Source of the DNA: Leuctra nigra
Lineage: Eukaryota > Arthropoda > Insecta > Plecoptera > Leuctridae
Length of the DNA stretch: 64,000 bases
NCBI GenBank assembly: GCA_934045905.1
Contig: OW203768.1
Span: forward strand, 19,420,770-19,484,769
Direction of reading: 5' to 3'
A program made the position numbers and the translations under genes. The notes beneath the pieces were generated by a model, which searched no databases, had not been told where the DNA came from, and worked only from the letters and a program-made list of their open reading frames with translations. This document shows, piece after piece, positions 22,327-35,700 of this stretch. The first letter of the stretch is position 1. The number at the start of each line of letters is the position of its first letter.

Positions 22327-23202
22327 GTTGTCAAGATTTAAACATTTTTTTTAAACATACGATCATAGTGATGGATGATGTCTGTAAAAGCTGCGTTCAG
22401 AATTTGACTCGATGACATGTGTTCACTTACACGATAAGCCAATGTACACTGGCTTTTTGTGTTGACAGTGACTTCGGAGCTAAGGCTTGAGCCCAGTTCT
22501 GAACTCACCTAATATATTGTCATTTATTTATATTGTTTTGCAGAGAAAACTTTGTTTCTAGAACTGTCTAATCTTGGGAGTATCTTAATTGAATAGCTTG
22601 AAACATTTACCTATGTATGTTTAAGAATAGATACTTAATCCCGTATTCGTAATTTGTGGTCGCAGCCAAATCGGTGATCTAACGCTTTGATTAAGAATAC
22701 TAGCAGCTTAATAACCTGTGATCGTTGATCAATCTTGGCCTTCTACTCGGATAATCGAGTTAATTTTATATTTTACATCTTCTAGAATAGCGACATTAGA
22801 ATGTGTTTGCTGGCCAGCACTGTTTTTTGGAATTATTTTGCACTATGTATTTACAATTGTTTCGAAGCTTTTAGCAACGCTCTCTTAAAAGATTGTCTTG
22901 CATTTATTTTCTATTGGTTTGTTAAATTTCTTTGCATGTCTGTGTTGACTTATTATGTAGGTAGGTACCTATCTGAAACTTTAAGCCTCACTCTGTGATT
23001 TCCTTGTTGGCAAAGTAATTAATTAGTAATTAGGCATCTTCTATTCATAGTAATTACTAATTAGACACATTTACCTACTTCTTTGTAGCCACAGCAGCAG
23101 CTTGTTATTTTTTATTCATTGTTTAAAATTATTAATGTATTTCAAATTTTACGTGAGCACAAATATACCGATTTCAATCACTCCGATTAAGAATAATAAT
23201 TA

Positions 23203-23208
23203 TTTATT
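23203..23208 (-). promoter_or_regulatory. candidate poly(A) signal of Lunapark
   Basis: TTTATT on the + strand is AATAAA on the gene strand, about 575 bp after the Lunapark stop. If used, the MITE at 23228-23338 is part of the Lunapark 3' UTR. Confidence 0.35.
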
Positions 23209-23227
23209 TATCCCGAACAAGTAGGTA

Positions 23228-23338
23228 CAGTGGCGGCAATATGATCGTTGCATTCTGTCTCTCTCTGACCCATATCATAAACATGTTTTTATATGGAGCA
23301 GAGAGAGATAGAGTACAAGCAACATAATGCCGCCAGTG
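23228..23338. mobile_element. 111-bp mariner-like MITE, CAGTGGCGGCA ends
   Basis: TA duplications flank CAGTGGCGGCAATATGAT and ATAATGCCGCCAGTG. A near-palindromic CTCTCTCTG/CAGAGAGAG pair lies inside. It falls in the probable Lunapark 3' UTR. Confidence 0.8.
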
Positions 23339-23783
23339 TACGCCATCCATAGCTAAGCCGCTATTTTCCTTCCAATGTGCGGAGATAAAGGAAGTTAATG
23401 GAGGCAATGAAATAACCAAACTACCGTGTTACAATTAAGACATATGTAATTAAGGCACTTGGTGAAAGTAGAGTAAGAGAGCAGACAACACTCGTCTATT
23501 ATAAATTACTAAAGCATTCAAAGAGTACGGACACATGCTACAAAAATATATTCTATCATCAACAAATTGACTCGAATCTCTACTGGAAATAAGTAAATAC
23601 ATAAATCTGCTTATTTCTAACAAAGATTTAATTAAGAACATTATAAAACAATCCCTGCCTTTAATTTAATTTTAAAGCGTGACATTTCAATTGAAGGGGT
23701 GATTCAAGAGGAACTAGGCGAATTAGTTGGTTAAAAATGAGTTTTGAGATACAACATTACATGATCACTTGTCTCCTGACCGT

Positions 23784-26700
23784 CTATGATGGATGGGTCA
23801 GAGTACTTGTTGTCTCCTCCGATGGCTTCTCCGCCTCCTCCGTCTTCTCTTCCTCGGCTAGATTCTCCTGCTCTTCCCTGTCGCCCTGAGATTCCCCGGA
23901 GGTGGGTTCGGAATTCGTTTCTAAAACACGAATACAAATGATTAAATAAATTCACAATTTTCCAAAAGTTAGTTAGAAGTAGGTAAGGTACAAATTTAAA
24001 TTTTTACGTCATATTTTGAGCACAATCAAAATGTCTTGCACCCCACCCCCATGCTCGAAAAAAAAATAGTCTTTGAGTTTGACACAAGTACACAGCGTCT
24101 ACTGGATTAAGCCATAAGTTAACACAATTAGTGCATGGTTTTGTGGTGAAGACATTTCGATTTGATTAACATAACATGTTGGCCAATGCTTCGACAAAAA
24201 AAACTTGATACAATTTCACTGATTATTATTCATTAAAATCAAATTAGTTGTTATCTAACACCAAACAGTTTCCCCATAATTAGAGCCAAGATTATATGGT
24301 GATTGAAAATAAAATGAAATTTTAAATAAACAGGTTTTAGTGTGAAATGTGCATGGTTCATGGAATTTAAACCCCAAAACTGTAATTTTCCAAATGCGAA
24401 ATAAAACGAAATACACTCTAATTCGCAAAATTACCACAAAAACAGTGATTTTTCACTAAAAAAATCATTTTTTATTTTTTTTACTTTTAGGTAATATAAA
24501 ATTTGCATTTAATCCAGCACTTGATGCGTCTAAGAATGGTGAGAATCCATCCTTTGATTAGCTGGAAAACAAGGTTGCAAACATACCTGCTAAATTTTAC
24601 CCCCCCCCCCCCCCCCCCCCCCCAATCACAAAACCACTCGAACATAACCAGTCAGTGACTGCTTTAAGACGATGCTTCTGGCTGATGGTGGAAACATGGC
24701 AACCTTGCACTTTGGCCAACTACCTACCCCTTTTTACCCCTAGAGAGTAAAGTGGCACTTCACCTAAAGTAGTTTTTCTTGCATCTTTTTATAATTTATT
24801 AATATTTAATCATAGACATTTGCCACCGTAATTATGTAATTACTATGCAAAATACATTTGAATCTTTGAATCTTTGAATCTTTACCCCTCCTTTGCACGC
24901 CCATGAAGGGCCCACCCACACCACACCCCCAGTTAGACAGCTGACTGTTCTATTGATGGCTCACGCCACTTCACTTGCCTGTTTCTTATGATGCAACTTT
25001 ATTTTATCATTTTAAATTGATTATTTACATTATTCATTAGTGTGAGCAAAACATATTGGTAATAAAGATGAAATTCATTTTCGTTTTAAAGTTCAATTTT
25101 GTGTGTTTTAATGGCCCCACAAATCGCGAAATCCTCAATTCATAAAACCATAAAAAACGAAATTACTGCAAAAATAAAACCATATAATTTTGGCTCTACC
25201 CATAATGCATCAAGACTCACCTTCCGCTGAGTCAGAAGCGGTGTCTGCATCAGTGGCCGAGAGTGCTTCTGGCCCCTGCAGTGCTCTGGTGGAAGCAGAG
25301 GGAAGTCGTGGTGCCAGCGGCCGCTGCTTGCGAGCTGGGTTGTACGTTAAGCAGAAGCAACAGTGGAACGCTGGAAGAAATATTACGCTTCAATACTTGT
25401 CAAGTCTACCACCCTATTACCCCTAATATTTCCTTCATTTATGCACAACAAATAAACACTCAGTCATGACACCTACGTTTCCAGAAGATTTCCTTTCTTA
25501 TCATAAAACGTTTATGAAAGTGAATACATCCAACAAGATGGTGTTTTCAATTAAATTCCCTAAATTATTTTGGTAGTCAGCGACTTGAATAAAATCCTCA
25601 AAATATTTCGAACAAAGGATGCAAAATCTATTATTTTAGTTCAACCTATGCCATTATTTTCAAAACTTGTAACACTGGGACACATAGAAGATGATTTGAT
25701 TGTCTTGCACTAGGGGTGTGCGAATAGTGATTTTTGACTTCGAATACGAATATCGAATAATTGACAAAAATATTTCGAATATCGAATCAAATATCGAATA
25801 ATTGGAACCAAAATTAAAATACATAATGTCAATTAAAAAAAAATAATTGGACACCAAACTCTTTTCATCAAGAATGAAAGATGGCCATAGTGTGAATGCA
25901 CTGATTATGATGTAATATGCAAGGATAATATTGTTGTCACTAATCATCACAAAAAATGAAATTGACAGGAAACAAAAGGAGTATGAGGAAGGCCTACTTG
26001 GAGGAACAATAACCTACAAATAATATTCCCTCGAAATCAAAATGGCGGCCATGACTATTTTCGGTTAGAGTTTTAGACTTTGCAGCAGTTGGCAGCATTG
26101 AAAAACACTCCCATATGAGAAATGGCGGGATTATTGTGAATTAAAAGACATGAACTATTCGAAAATTTTCGAATATTCGAATTTTCGAAGTATTCGAAAT
26201 TTCGAATACTTTATTTTCGAATACCAAATCGAATATTCGAACCAAATATTTTCGAAGTATTCGAAATTTTCGAATATTCGCACACCCCTATCTTGCACTC
26301 TTGAACTCGGAAGTGTTTCATACCTAGATATTCAAACTCTTCTTTGAGTGCCATGCCGTTGTGCGAGTGGCATTGCTTGCAGATGAGAGCGAATCTGTTG
26401 GAAGGTCCGTCGCCGACCAAATACTCCACCACTTTGTCCAGATAGCTCCGGTCAGCGGGGATGATGGGCCGTGCCATGGGAGGTCCTGCGATGCAAACAA
26501 ATCTCTGGTTGGAGTTCATACCTAAACTCCGTTTCATGGGGTCTAGAGTCCTAGATAGCATGGGTAGGTATAGGGCTACCCATGTTAAACAGGACTCGAG
26601 ACTGCATGAAACGGAGTATACGTGTATGGGGATCGGGGAATAATGTACACTTGAACAAATAATAAACAGTACCTCAAAAGAAAAGGATTGTCTGATAAAG

Positions 26701-29700
26701 GTTTGATGGCATCCATCATCCCATGAAGTCTGTGCTAATGCATTATCTACATCTTGTAGGTGAGCTCTGATTTCATTGATAATAATGTCTTGTGTTAGAC
26801 AGTGTAGTGTAAGTGTAAAGCTGGGTTCCCATACTTCGCACCGAATTCGCTTCTTTTTCGGTTCGCTTTCGCAAAATGGCTACCTTTTAACTAAGGAAAT
26901 CGAATCGTCCATGTCTAATACGAAGCGAATTCGATGCGAAGTTTGGGAACCCAGCTTTAGACTTGAACAGTGTAAGACTGAAAACAATAAAATTACAATA
27001 CAATACAACAAGGATTTATTGTCAAGGAACCTGACCAGCAGAGCAGCCAATCCATTTTGTGCAAAGTACCGTTTTTTATTGGTTTGAGGGTACATGCATT
27101 CTCTCGATTTTTCATTGAGACCACATCACTCTCGAGGCGACGCAGATATAGGGAATTCTCATGTTGAAGGAATTCAAAAAAACAAATATTTTAAAATACT
27201 TATCCATGTTTACGATATCTCTGATTCTTGTGTGATAAATAGTTATTCAAGAAATCTTTATTCCAAAACCTAAAAAAGTCTATTGTTGAAAGTGCAAGAA
27301 TGACCCAAGAATAGCTGACCTCAATACCCACTAAATAAACACAAACACAGCGTACAATCAAGATGAGACAAGTTGCTGATAACATTGCTGTTTGTCCATT
27401 GTCCAGAGTTCATGTTATTGTCAAAATCTGTTTTCGCTACCTGCTGACTACCCCCTCTGAGAGTTTGTGCGAAACTTGCCAAGGGCCGATCTATCGGCCC
27501 TATTCAAATACATTCTTTGAGCCTCTTAATGTCTTTGGAATGTTGACTGCTTTATCGACTGGGTTTCTAACATGTGGTAGTTCATGGAAAAAATGCTAGG
27601 TGGCGGTAGGGTACAGATTTCAATTTATTTTGACGCAAAATGTCAAACATGGTCAAACTCCATTCCTGCAGTTAAAAAATGGCGTCTTCTTCACTTGCTT
27701 CACATCAAAGAGGCAAACAAGTTCTGAATGACGATGATCTAAGATCGTTTTTTGATAAATAAGTAGATGAAGGTAATAGTGATGAAGAATTAAGTGGCTT
27801 GGATGAAGAGAACCTGCCCAGCTCTGGGGAGGATGATCTGGATAGTGGTGAATCTTGTGACAAAGGAAGTGAGGTTAGGATAGTAACACTTTTCTAAACT
27901 TTTCGTCCAGTTAGGACGATTGTTGGGAAAAAATCTTTATATAATCTGTAACATGATAAACATGAAAAATATTTTTAATATTTTTTTAAATCAAAATAAA
28001 CAAATTGGGTCATTCCAAAAGAAACCACCCAAAATAAAAACATTTTTGTTTCTGACTTTCTTTGATTTCCATAAAATTTGGCACATTCAATCATACCATA
28101 GACAGTAGCAACCATGATTTTTTTTATAATTTTGGGGCTCTTGGTTACAAAGTTATGGCGGGGTCAAATTTTGACCCGTCGGTGACCTTTTCGCGAGTTA
28201 CTTTGGTTTTCTTGGAATTACTCGGCTCCGATCAGAGCTACAGGGCTGGGAATGGTCTCATTGGAAAGGCAATGAAATTTTCTATCTAAATATGTGACTT
28301 TCATATCAAGGACATTTTAAATGGCACCACAAAATTGACCTACATCTAGATAAGGTCAAAGGTCAATAGGTCAAAAACACCATCTTCGATTTTTTTTAAA
28401 CTTGGAAATATTATTCTAAATATATGTAGGTACAATCACACAAAATTTGGAGATGGCTAAAAATTTCGTTTTCGAGAAATTAATTATTGAACATTATATT
28501 GCCTCTAAATGTAGCAATCCACTGTATGTAGTATACCATTGTAGCCGTATAATTGCAGTATTACCTACAGTTTAATGAAATGGAACTCTGTTTATATTGT
28601 CACATTCATATTTTCCACACTAAGAACTGACTCTTCTGTAATCTTGGATGTCTGATCAGGATGATTTTGAGTCAGATGGTGATGAAGATGGTGTTCTGAA
28701 CCTGATCTAACTATGGGGGACATTGAAGAATATATCACAGTGCAATACGACGGTCACTGGTGGCTTGCATTCGTTTTAGAGAAGATTATGCCCGATTTCT
28801 TTATCCGCACGGTTCATCTCTATACTTCACATACCCCCCAAAGGATAACGCACTTGCGCTTCGTCTAAGCCATGTACTCAGGCGCGTAGGAACTTTATTT
28901 TGAGTGGAGGGGTCAAATTTTCAGGGTTTGATGAATGTGAGGAAAGGTAGTGCGCCGACATAAGGGGGTCTGGGGGGCCAGCCCCCAGTTCGCCCCGCAG
29001 GGCACTTTTTGAATATTTTCACACAAAATAATTGAATTTGAGGCTCTAGGCATCCTTTCAAAGAAATTTAGAATGTGTGACATGCAATATCCAGCCTGTA
29101 GAAACTTTAGGGTCATTCCAAAAGAAACCACCCAAAATAAAAACATTTTTGTTTCTGACTTTCTTTGATTTCCATAAAATTTGGCACATTCAATCTTACC
29201 ATAGACAGTAGCAACCATGATTTTTTTATAATTTTGGGGCTCTTGGTTACAAAGTTATGGCGGGGTCAAATTTTGACCCGTCGGTGACCTTTTTGCGAGT
29301 TACTTTGGTTTTCTTGGAATTACTCGGCTCCTATCAGAGCTACAGGGCTGGGAATGGTCTCATTGGATAGGCAATGAAATTTTCTATCTAAATAAGTGAC
29401 TTTCATATCAAGGACATTTTAAATGGCACCACAAAATTGACCTACATCTAGATAAGGTCAAAGGTCAATAGGTCAAAAACACCATCTTCGATTTTTTTTA
29501 AACTTGGTAATATTATTCAACATATATGTAGGTACAATCACACAAAATTTGGAGATGGATAAAAATTTCGTTTTCGAGAAATTAATTATTGAACATTATA
29601 TTGCCTCTAAATGTAGCAATCCACTGTATGTAATATACCATTGTAGCCGTATAATTGCAGTATTACCTACAGTTTAATGAAAGGGAACTCTGTTTATATT

Positions 29701-32700
29701 GTCACATTCATATTTTCCACACTAAGAACTGACTCTTCTGTAATCTTGGATGTCTGATCAGGATGATTTTGAGTCAGATGGTGATGAAGATGGTGTTCTG
29801 AACCTGATCTAACTATGGGGGACATTGAAGAATATATCACAGTGCAATACGACGGTCACTGGTGGCTTGCATTCGTTTTAGAGAAGATTATGCCCGATTT
29901 CTTTATCCGCACGGTTCATCTCTATACTTCACATACCCCCCAAAGGATAACGCACTTGCGCTTCGTCTAAGCCATGTACTCAGGCGCGTAGGAACTTTAT
30001 TTTGAGTGGAGGGGTCAAATTTTCAGGGTTTGATGAATGTGGGGAAAGGTAGTGCGCCGACATAAGGGGGTCTGGGGGGCCAGCCCCCAGTTCGCCCCGC
30101 AGGGCCCTTTTTGAATATTTTCACACAAAATAATTGAATTTGAGGCTCTAGGCATCCTTTCAAAGAAATTTAGAATGTGTGACATGCAATATCATAATCA
30201 ATCACTTTTTTTAATAGAATCCCCATTAGCCCCCAGGGCATTTTTTTAATTTTTGAGACAAAATAATCGATTTTTAAGCAATTTTGGAATCTTTTTCAAA
30301 GAAATTTAGAATGTGTGACATGCAATATTCAGCCTGTAGAAACTTAAGTCAAATGTAATATAATCACTTTTTTTTTATAGAATCCCCATTAGCCCCCAGG
30401 GCATTTTTTTAATTTTTGAGACAAAATAATCGATTTTTAAGCTATTTTGGAATCTTTTTCAAAGAAATTTAGAATGTGTGACATGCAATATCCAGCCTGT
30501 AGAAACTTTAGTCAAATGTAATATAATCACTTCTTTTTTTATAGAATCCCCATCAGCCCTGCTGGGATATTTTTTTAATTTTTGAGACAAAATAATTGAT
30601 TTTTAAGCTTGTGCTTGAATTTTGGCATCTTTTTCAAAGCAATTTAAAACGTGGGATATTCAATATTCTTGGGGAAGCTTTTAGACAATTAGAGCTTTTA
30701 GATTATAATAGTTATAATCTCTAACTATTTGTTATTTGATAACACCCCCATTGGTCCCACAGAGAATTTTTTGAATTTCTAGTAAAAGAGAATCAATTAT
30801 TAGTTATTACTTTATTTTGGAATTTCTTTGAAAAAGGTTGCATTAAGCAACAGCTATAAGCAATAAACAATATGACAAATCTCACTGTATGTGTCAGTTT
30901 AACGTGTAATAACTAATTATTAAATTGTGTTCATGAGTATTATCAGGTTGGTGAAATGAGTTATTGTCTCATCATTGGATAAAAACTCTGTTCAATTAGT
31001 TTAGCAAAACTTGAGAAAATAATAAGAATTCAACCTCATAATGGAGCAAATGTGTGCACTTTTGCATCTCTGGGGTTGTCAAGATGAAAAGTGGGGGGGG
31101 AGGGGTAAATGACCCTCACTACCCCCGCCCCCGCCCCCCTTGGCGCCTGCATGTACTGGCCACAGTGCATGTCCACCTTTGAGGTAGATCGTACTATGTA
31201 CAAGATTGAGGAGGAGGGTAGCAAAGCAGCCACTAGACTAGACTGCTGGCAAGTAAATAATATCGATGTAAGATTACAGAAGAGTCAGTTCTTAGTGTGG
31301 AAAATATGAATGTGATAATATAAACAGAGTTCCATTTCATTAAACTGCAGGTAATACTGCAATTATACGGCTACAATGGTATACTACATACAGTGGATTG
31401 CTACATTTAGAGGTAATATAATGTTCAATAATTAATTTCTCGAAAACGAAATTTTTAGCCATCTCCAAATTTTGTGTGATTGTGCCTACATATATGTAGA
31501 ATATGAATAATATTACCAAGTTTAAAAAAAATCGAATATGGTGTTTTTGACCTATTGACCTTTGACCTTATCTAGATGTAGGTCAATTTTGTGGTGCCAT
31601 TTAAGATGTCCTTGATATGAAAGTCACTTATTTAGATAGAAAATTTCATTGCCTTTCCAATGAGACCATTCCCAGCTCTGTAGCTCTGATAGGAGCCGAG
31701 TAATTCCAAGAAAACCAAAGTAACTCGCAAAAAGGTCACCGACGGGTCAAAATTTGACCCCGCCATAACTTTGTAACCAAGAGCCCCAAAATTATAAAAA
31801 AAATCATGGTTGCTACTGTCTATAGTATAATTGAATGTGCCAAATTTCATGGAAATCAAAGAAAGTCAGAAACAACGCGTTGGGTGGTTTGTTTTGGAAT
31901 GAACCAATTAAAACAAGTACAAAAAAAATTATCTTGATTCAATTTTTTGTCCAAGTCATCATTAACCTTTTAACAATATGTACAAAAAAAATCAAGTGTT
32001 TTGGTGATGTACAAGCCAAGATATGAATTTTTTACTTCGAGTCTACAATTAATGAAAATATGGCCTAGCATTCTTCGCATACATACATGAAATAATGCAG
32101 GCACTAAGAGGTTTAAGTATTTTCAATTATTTTCTTGCTCTAGTTTTTAATTTAAAAAAGGGTGTTGAGTTTTTACTTTTTAGGCACTACCTACCTAGTA
32201 ATTTTTATTTTAGTCATAATTTACACTTTCTGATCAATCATCAAGAAAACTTGAATCAGGAATCAATCCCCAAAACCATAATTCCGTATCTTTACTCTGT
32301 AGTAGGTAGTAGCGTAAGTAGTAGGTACAATCAGCAAGTGTCTTAAAAAACTTATAAGTTTGGTATTGACAATGGAACATCCCTACATTGTTTCATTTTT
32401 TGGATTCCAAATTCAAAAAGATAATTCTTTGGAGGCAGGAAATAAACGTTGTAAATACAACTCACTGTACGGTGGCGGAGGTGCGAACTGTCCGCTCGGT
32501 GACGCCCTCACGGCTTGCTCGGGTGACGTCGGGGTTTGACCAGGCGACGCAATGATTCGTCTACGTAGATCGCCGCCAGGAGTGGCGAGCACTTGCAACT
32601 GACTAGGCATGATGGCGCGTGCGGGAGTCGCACCAGGCATGGGTCGCATCGGGGTCTGGATTAGACAAAGCTGTCAAGGTTCATGCTTGCCAGGGGTTGT

Positions 32701-35700
32701 TTTCAAACAGTGGTTTCCTTCCATTCTTTTCTTTCAGACCTTAGCAAGGTCTATACTATACTTAAGTCCAGTACACACAATGCATTCCACGAATTGGATT
32801 TCAATTTTCTATTGTTCAAGGCCACACACGCGAGGTGTGTATGCGTGTTATACAACTTATAGAGATGGGCTCTAAAATCCAAGGTCACATCCAATGTTCG
32901 AGGTGGATTTGTTGTGTGTACTGGGCATTAAAGTAGTGATTAGTATTTCAACTTATTACCAAATGTTGAAACAAAAAAGTTACATACTTATGAAGAATTT
33001 GTTATACCATGTATCTAGGTATGAGCTAATTCATTAATCATTGGCCATTGCATTTAACTAACTTCATAATTTACTAACAACTACAGTAAAACCTCCTTAA
33101 ATCGAACAACCATGAGCCGAAATCCATCATAAATCGAAGTAATCTCAAGTCCCGCCCACAGTATAGGGTGTTCAATGTTAAAATAAATTATAACTCGAAA
33201 TTTGGATAAATCGTAATTCGAAGTAATATTTGGCCCCAAGTCGAAAAATAACATTGATTTTCAATGTTTAAGTCGAAGTAATTATTTTCTAAAACACAAT
33301 TTTCGTAGTATAAAGTGTGATTTTACGTATAAAAATGGTTCATACTTTTGGAGCAGAGGGTTAGGGTTGTGCGAACCTTGATTTTTCAAGTCGAACCGAA
33401 CCTCGAACCGAACCTTAAAGTGTTCGAACCTTTTCGAACCTTTACAGGTGTATAATCGATTTTTGCTTTCAGTGCTACCAAACAACTTTCAATGAAATCC
33501 AAAGGATGAAAGTGAATGGATACATAACACACATGAATGGATTTATCATACATACTATTTGCATTTCATTTTCAATAGGATGCTGGACAAAATCTTAAAG
33601 AAAGTTATGTGTTTAACACGTTCTGGCTGTTTTCAAAATGCTTCCAGATACCTATTGCTGCTGACAGAGACAGGTGTTGTTTAAAATTGTAATGAAGTGT
33701 TTTTTTATACTATAAATTGTTGTGTTGCAATTTGTTCTTGTAAGCTTGCACCTTGCCTAAAAACGGTTCTTTGTTTCATCAACTAATTAGGGAGGAAGGT
33801 AACGAAAATGATGTCAATAATTTTATGCAAAATGGGCCAATAGTACTCATCATGACGCGAAACAGAAAATAAATATAACTTATTTAGGATCATCAACATC
33901 ACTAATATTTACATGTATTTATGACATAATAATGTAAATTTCGTGAATAACAAACCTTTGAACTGAAACATAGTTAACTAAAGATTGATTACTACAGAAG
34001 AATATAAGCGATTTTGCGTGAAAAATGACGCCATTTGAGGTTAAAATCTCGAATTCAGAAGGCTGTAGTGACGCGCGGGAAAAAGGGCGGGAAGGTTCGA
34101 AATGGTTCTATTTCGAACTTCTCATAATAATTTTCGAACCTTCAAAACCGCTTCGGTTCGGTTTTCGAACCGGTTCGCACACCCCTACAGAGGGTACAAC
34201 GGCGCAACTTTCACTTTTCCTTTGTTTCCTCCCCTAACTGGTAGTAGACCAGCTGGCCTAGTACCTGCTCTTGAATACAAAAAAAACCTGTGAGAGGGTC
34301 TCCTCGGTTCCTGTGGTTGTGGTCTCTGTTGGAAAGGGAAGGGCTTTGACCCCTAATAATTTTATCTTGATGAGGTCCATGACATGTTCAATAAATAGAT
34401 CTAATAAATGGAATAATATTTTATCACGCCCAAGTACCTACAATAACAAGGGTGTTCCTTTGAATTGAGGTTTCCACCCTTGGTTGTACTACATTACACA
34501 CATTTCTGCAAAATCAAAAATAATATGGCAATTTACCTATAGTTTTACAGGACAATTAACTTAATTTTCGTGTACAAATGCAATGTATTTGTGGAAAAAA
34601 AACAGTCAAAGGATCTCTCAACTTGCGTATTTTCGGAACGAAATTCCAAGATGAATCATAAAGATTGTGTGTGGCGATGAGTTTAAAAGTAAATTGAAAA
34701 ACAACTGCTTTAATTATCACTCCCAATAAAGGGAAACTTGTCCTGTGTCTGTGTTTACAAAATATCTGTGTAAACAAACACCCCATCAAACAGCTGTTTT
34801 CAAGTGTCTAGCCACTTGACTTGAGAGAGGGAGGGGGTGAATGGTGACCACGCGCTTATCTTTACTACACATCTGGAAAACATCATTCTATGAAAATACT
34901 TATAAATCGAAAATTCATGAGTCGAAGTGCTTTTTTTTGGGTCCCTTCAATTTCGACTTAACGAGGTTTTACTGTATATTGTAAAAATTCAGCAAATTCC
35001 TTACAGGTAATAGAACAAGCACAACTTTCAAAACTAAATTTAGAATATAGGAGTAAATCCCAAAATTCAAAGACACTCTTGGCATTAATAATGCAACTAA
35101 CTTGATGTACTGGCATTGGCATCGGCTTGCGCAGCTGATCCGGCGCAAACTTCTCGAGTATCTGTTTGGCGACCTTGTATGTCTCGTTGTCCTTGACATT
35201 CTCCAGCATTTCTCGTTTCTCGTCCTTCAGCTCGCTCAGCAACTGTTGGTTGCGCTCGATCTTGCGGTGATAATACCACTGCACGAGCCGCTTCACCAGA
35301 ATCACCCTGCCAACATAACGGGGACAATTACAAAGTGGAAACAACGCATCCGATGTCGAAAGAAGCACAATTTTTTAATACCTACTATTACTTAAAGGAC
35401 TTCAGCAAAAATAATGAATGTCTGTGTTAGAAGCGCATGTAAAATTGTGCATGAAGAAAGAACAATGAAATCTTTATTGAAATGAATGTTTAAAAAAAAT
35501 TATCTATGTTTAAAATTAATGCAACATCTTTTTGATTTTGGTGTGCTCATCGGATGTTTTTTCGTTGCGTTTAGGCGACCTAAAAAATTGTCCGTTTTGT
35601 GTTTGTGGATGGTTGGGATATGTTGATGAAAATGGTATCTAATAGAATGTGGGAACGAGGCAACCGTGGCCAATGAACGTAGGTAGGGAACCTTTCAACA

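Larger units (their letters stand above)
22327..23783. other. Esyt2-Lunapark convergent intergenic region and Lunapark 3' UTR
   Basis: The genes point at each other across this AT-rich region. It includes the likely 3' UTR of Lunapark with a candidate minus-strand poly(A) signal (23203-23208) and a TA-type MITE (23228-23338). I see no other gene. Confidence 0.6.
29805..31240 (+). pseudogene. same coding module (copy B), interrupted by a hAT element
   Basis: The copy matches copy A up to RLSHVL at 29980, where the CAGGCGCG hAT element (29981-31149) interrupts it. Immediately after the element's target duplication the frame resumes as LATVHVHL, a stop, then GRSYYVQ. This is the order expected for the module (HVL...V...GR.Y). 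The gene was therefore split by insertion and also carries a frameshift and stops. Confidence 0.5.
28007..31905. repeat. composite element: about 640-bp inverted ends plus a 1.1-kb internal tandem duplication
   Basis: The left end (GGGTCATTCCAAAAGAAACC, to about 28640) is repeated in inverted orientation at 31270-31905 (GGTTTGTTTTGGAATGAACC). The block 28007-29109 is repeated directly from 29110, period about 1,103 bp, nearly identical. AATT flanks both outer ends (28003-28006, 31906-31909), a weak possible 4-bp target duplication. It contains a decayed coding module and an intact CAGGCGCG hAT element. Confidence 0.8.

Noticed and set aside
30180..30700. CRISPR-like array
   Set aside because: Units of about 163 bp are contiguous without unique spacers, inside a hAT element in a eukaryotic intron.
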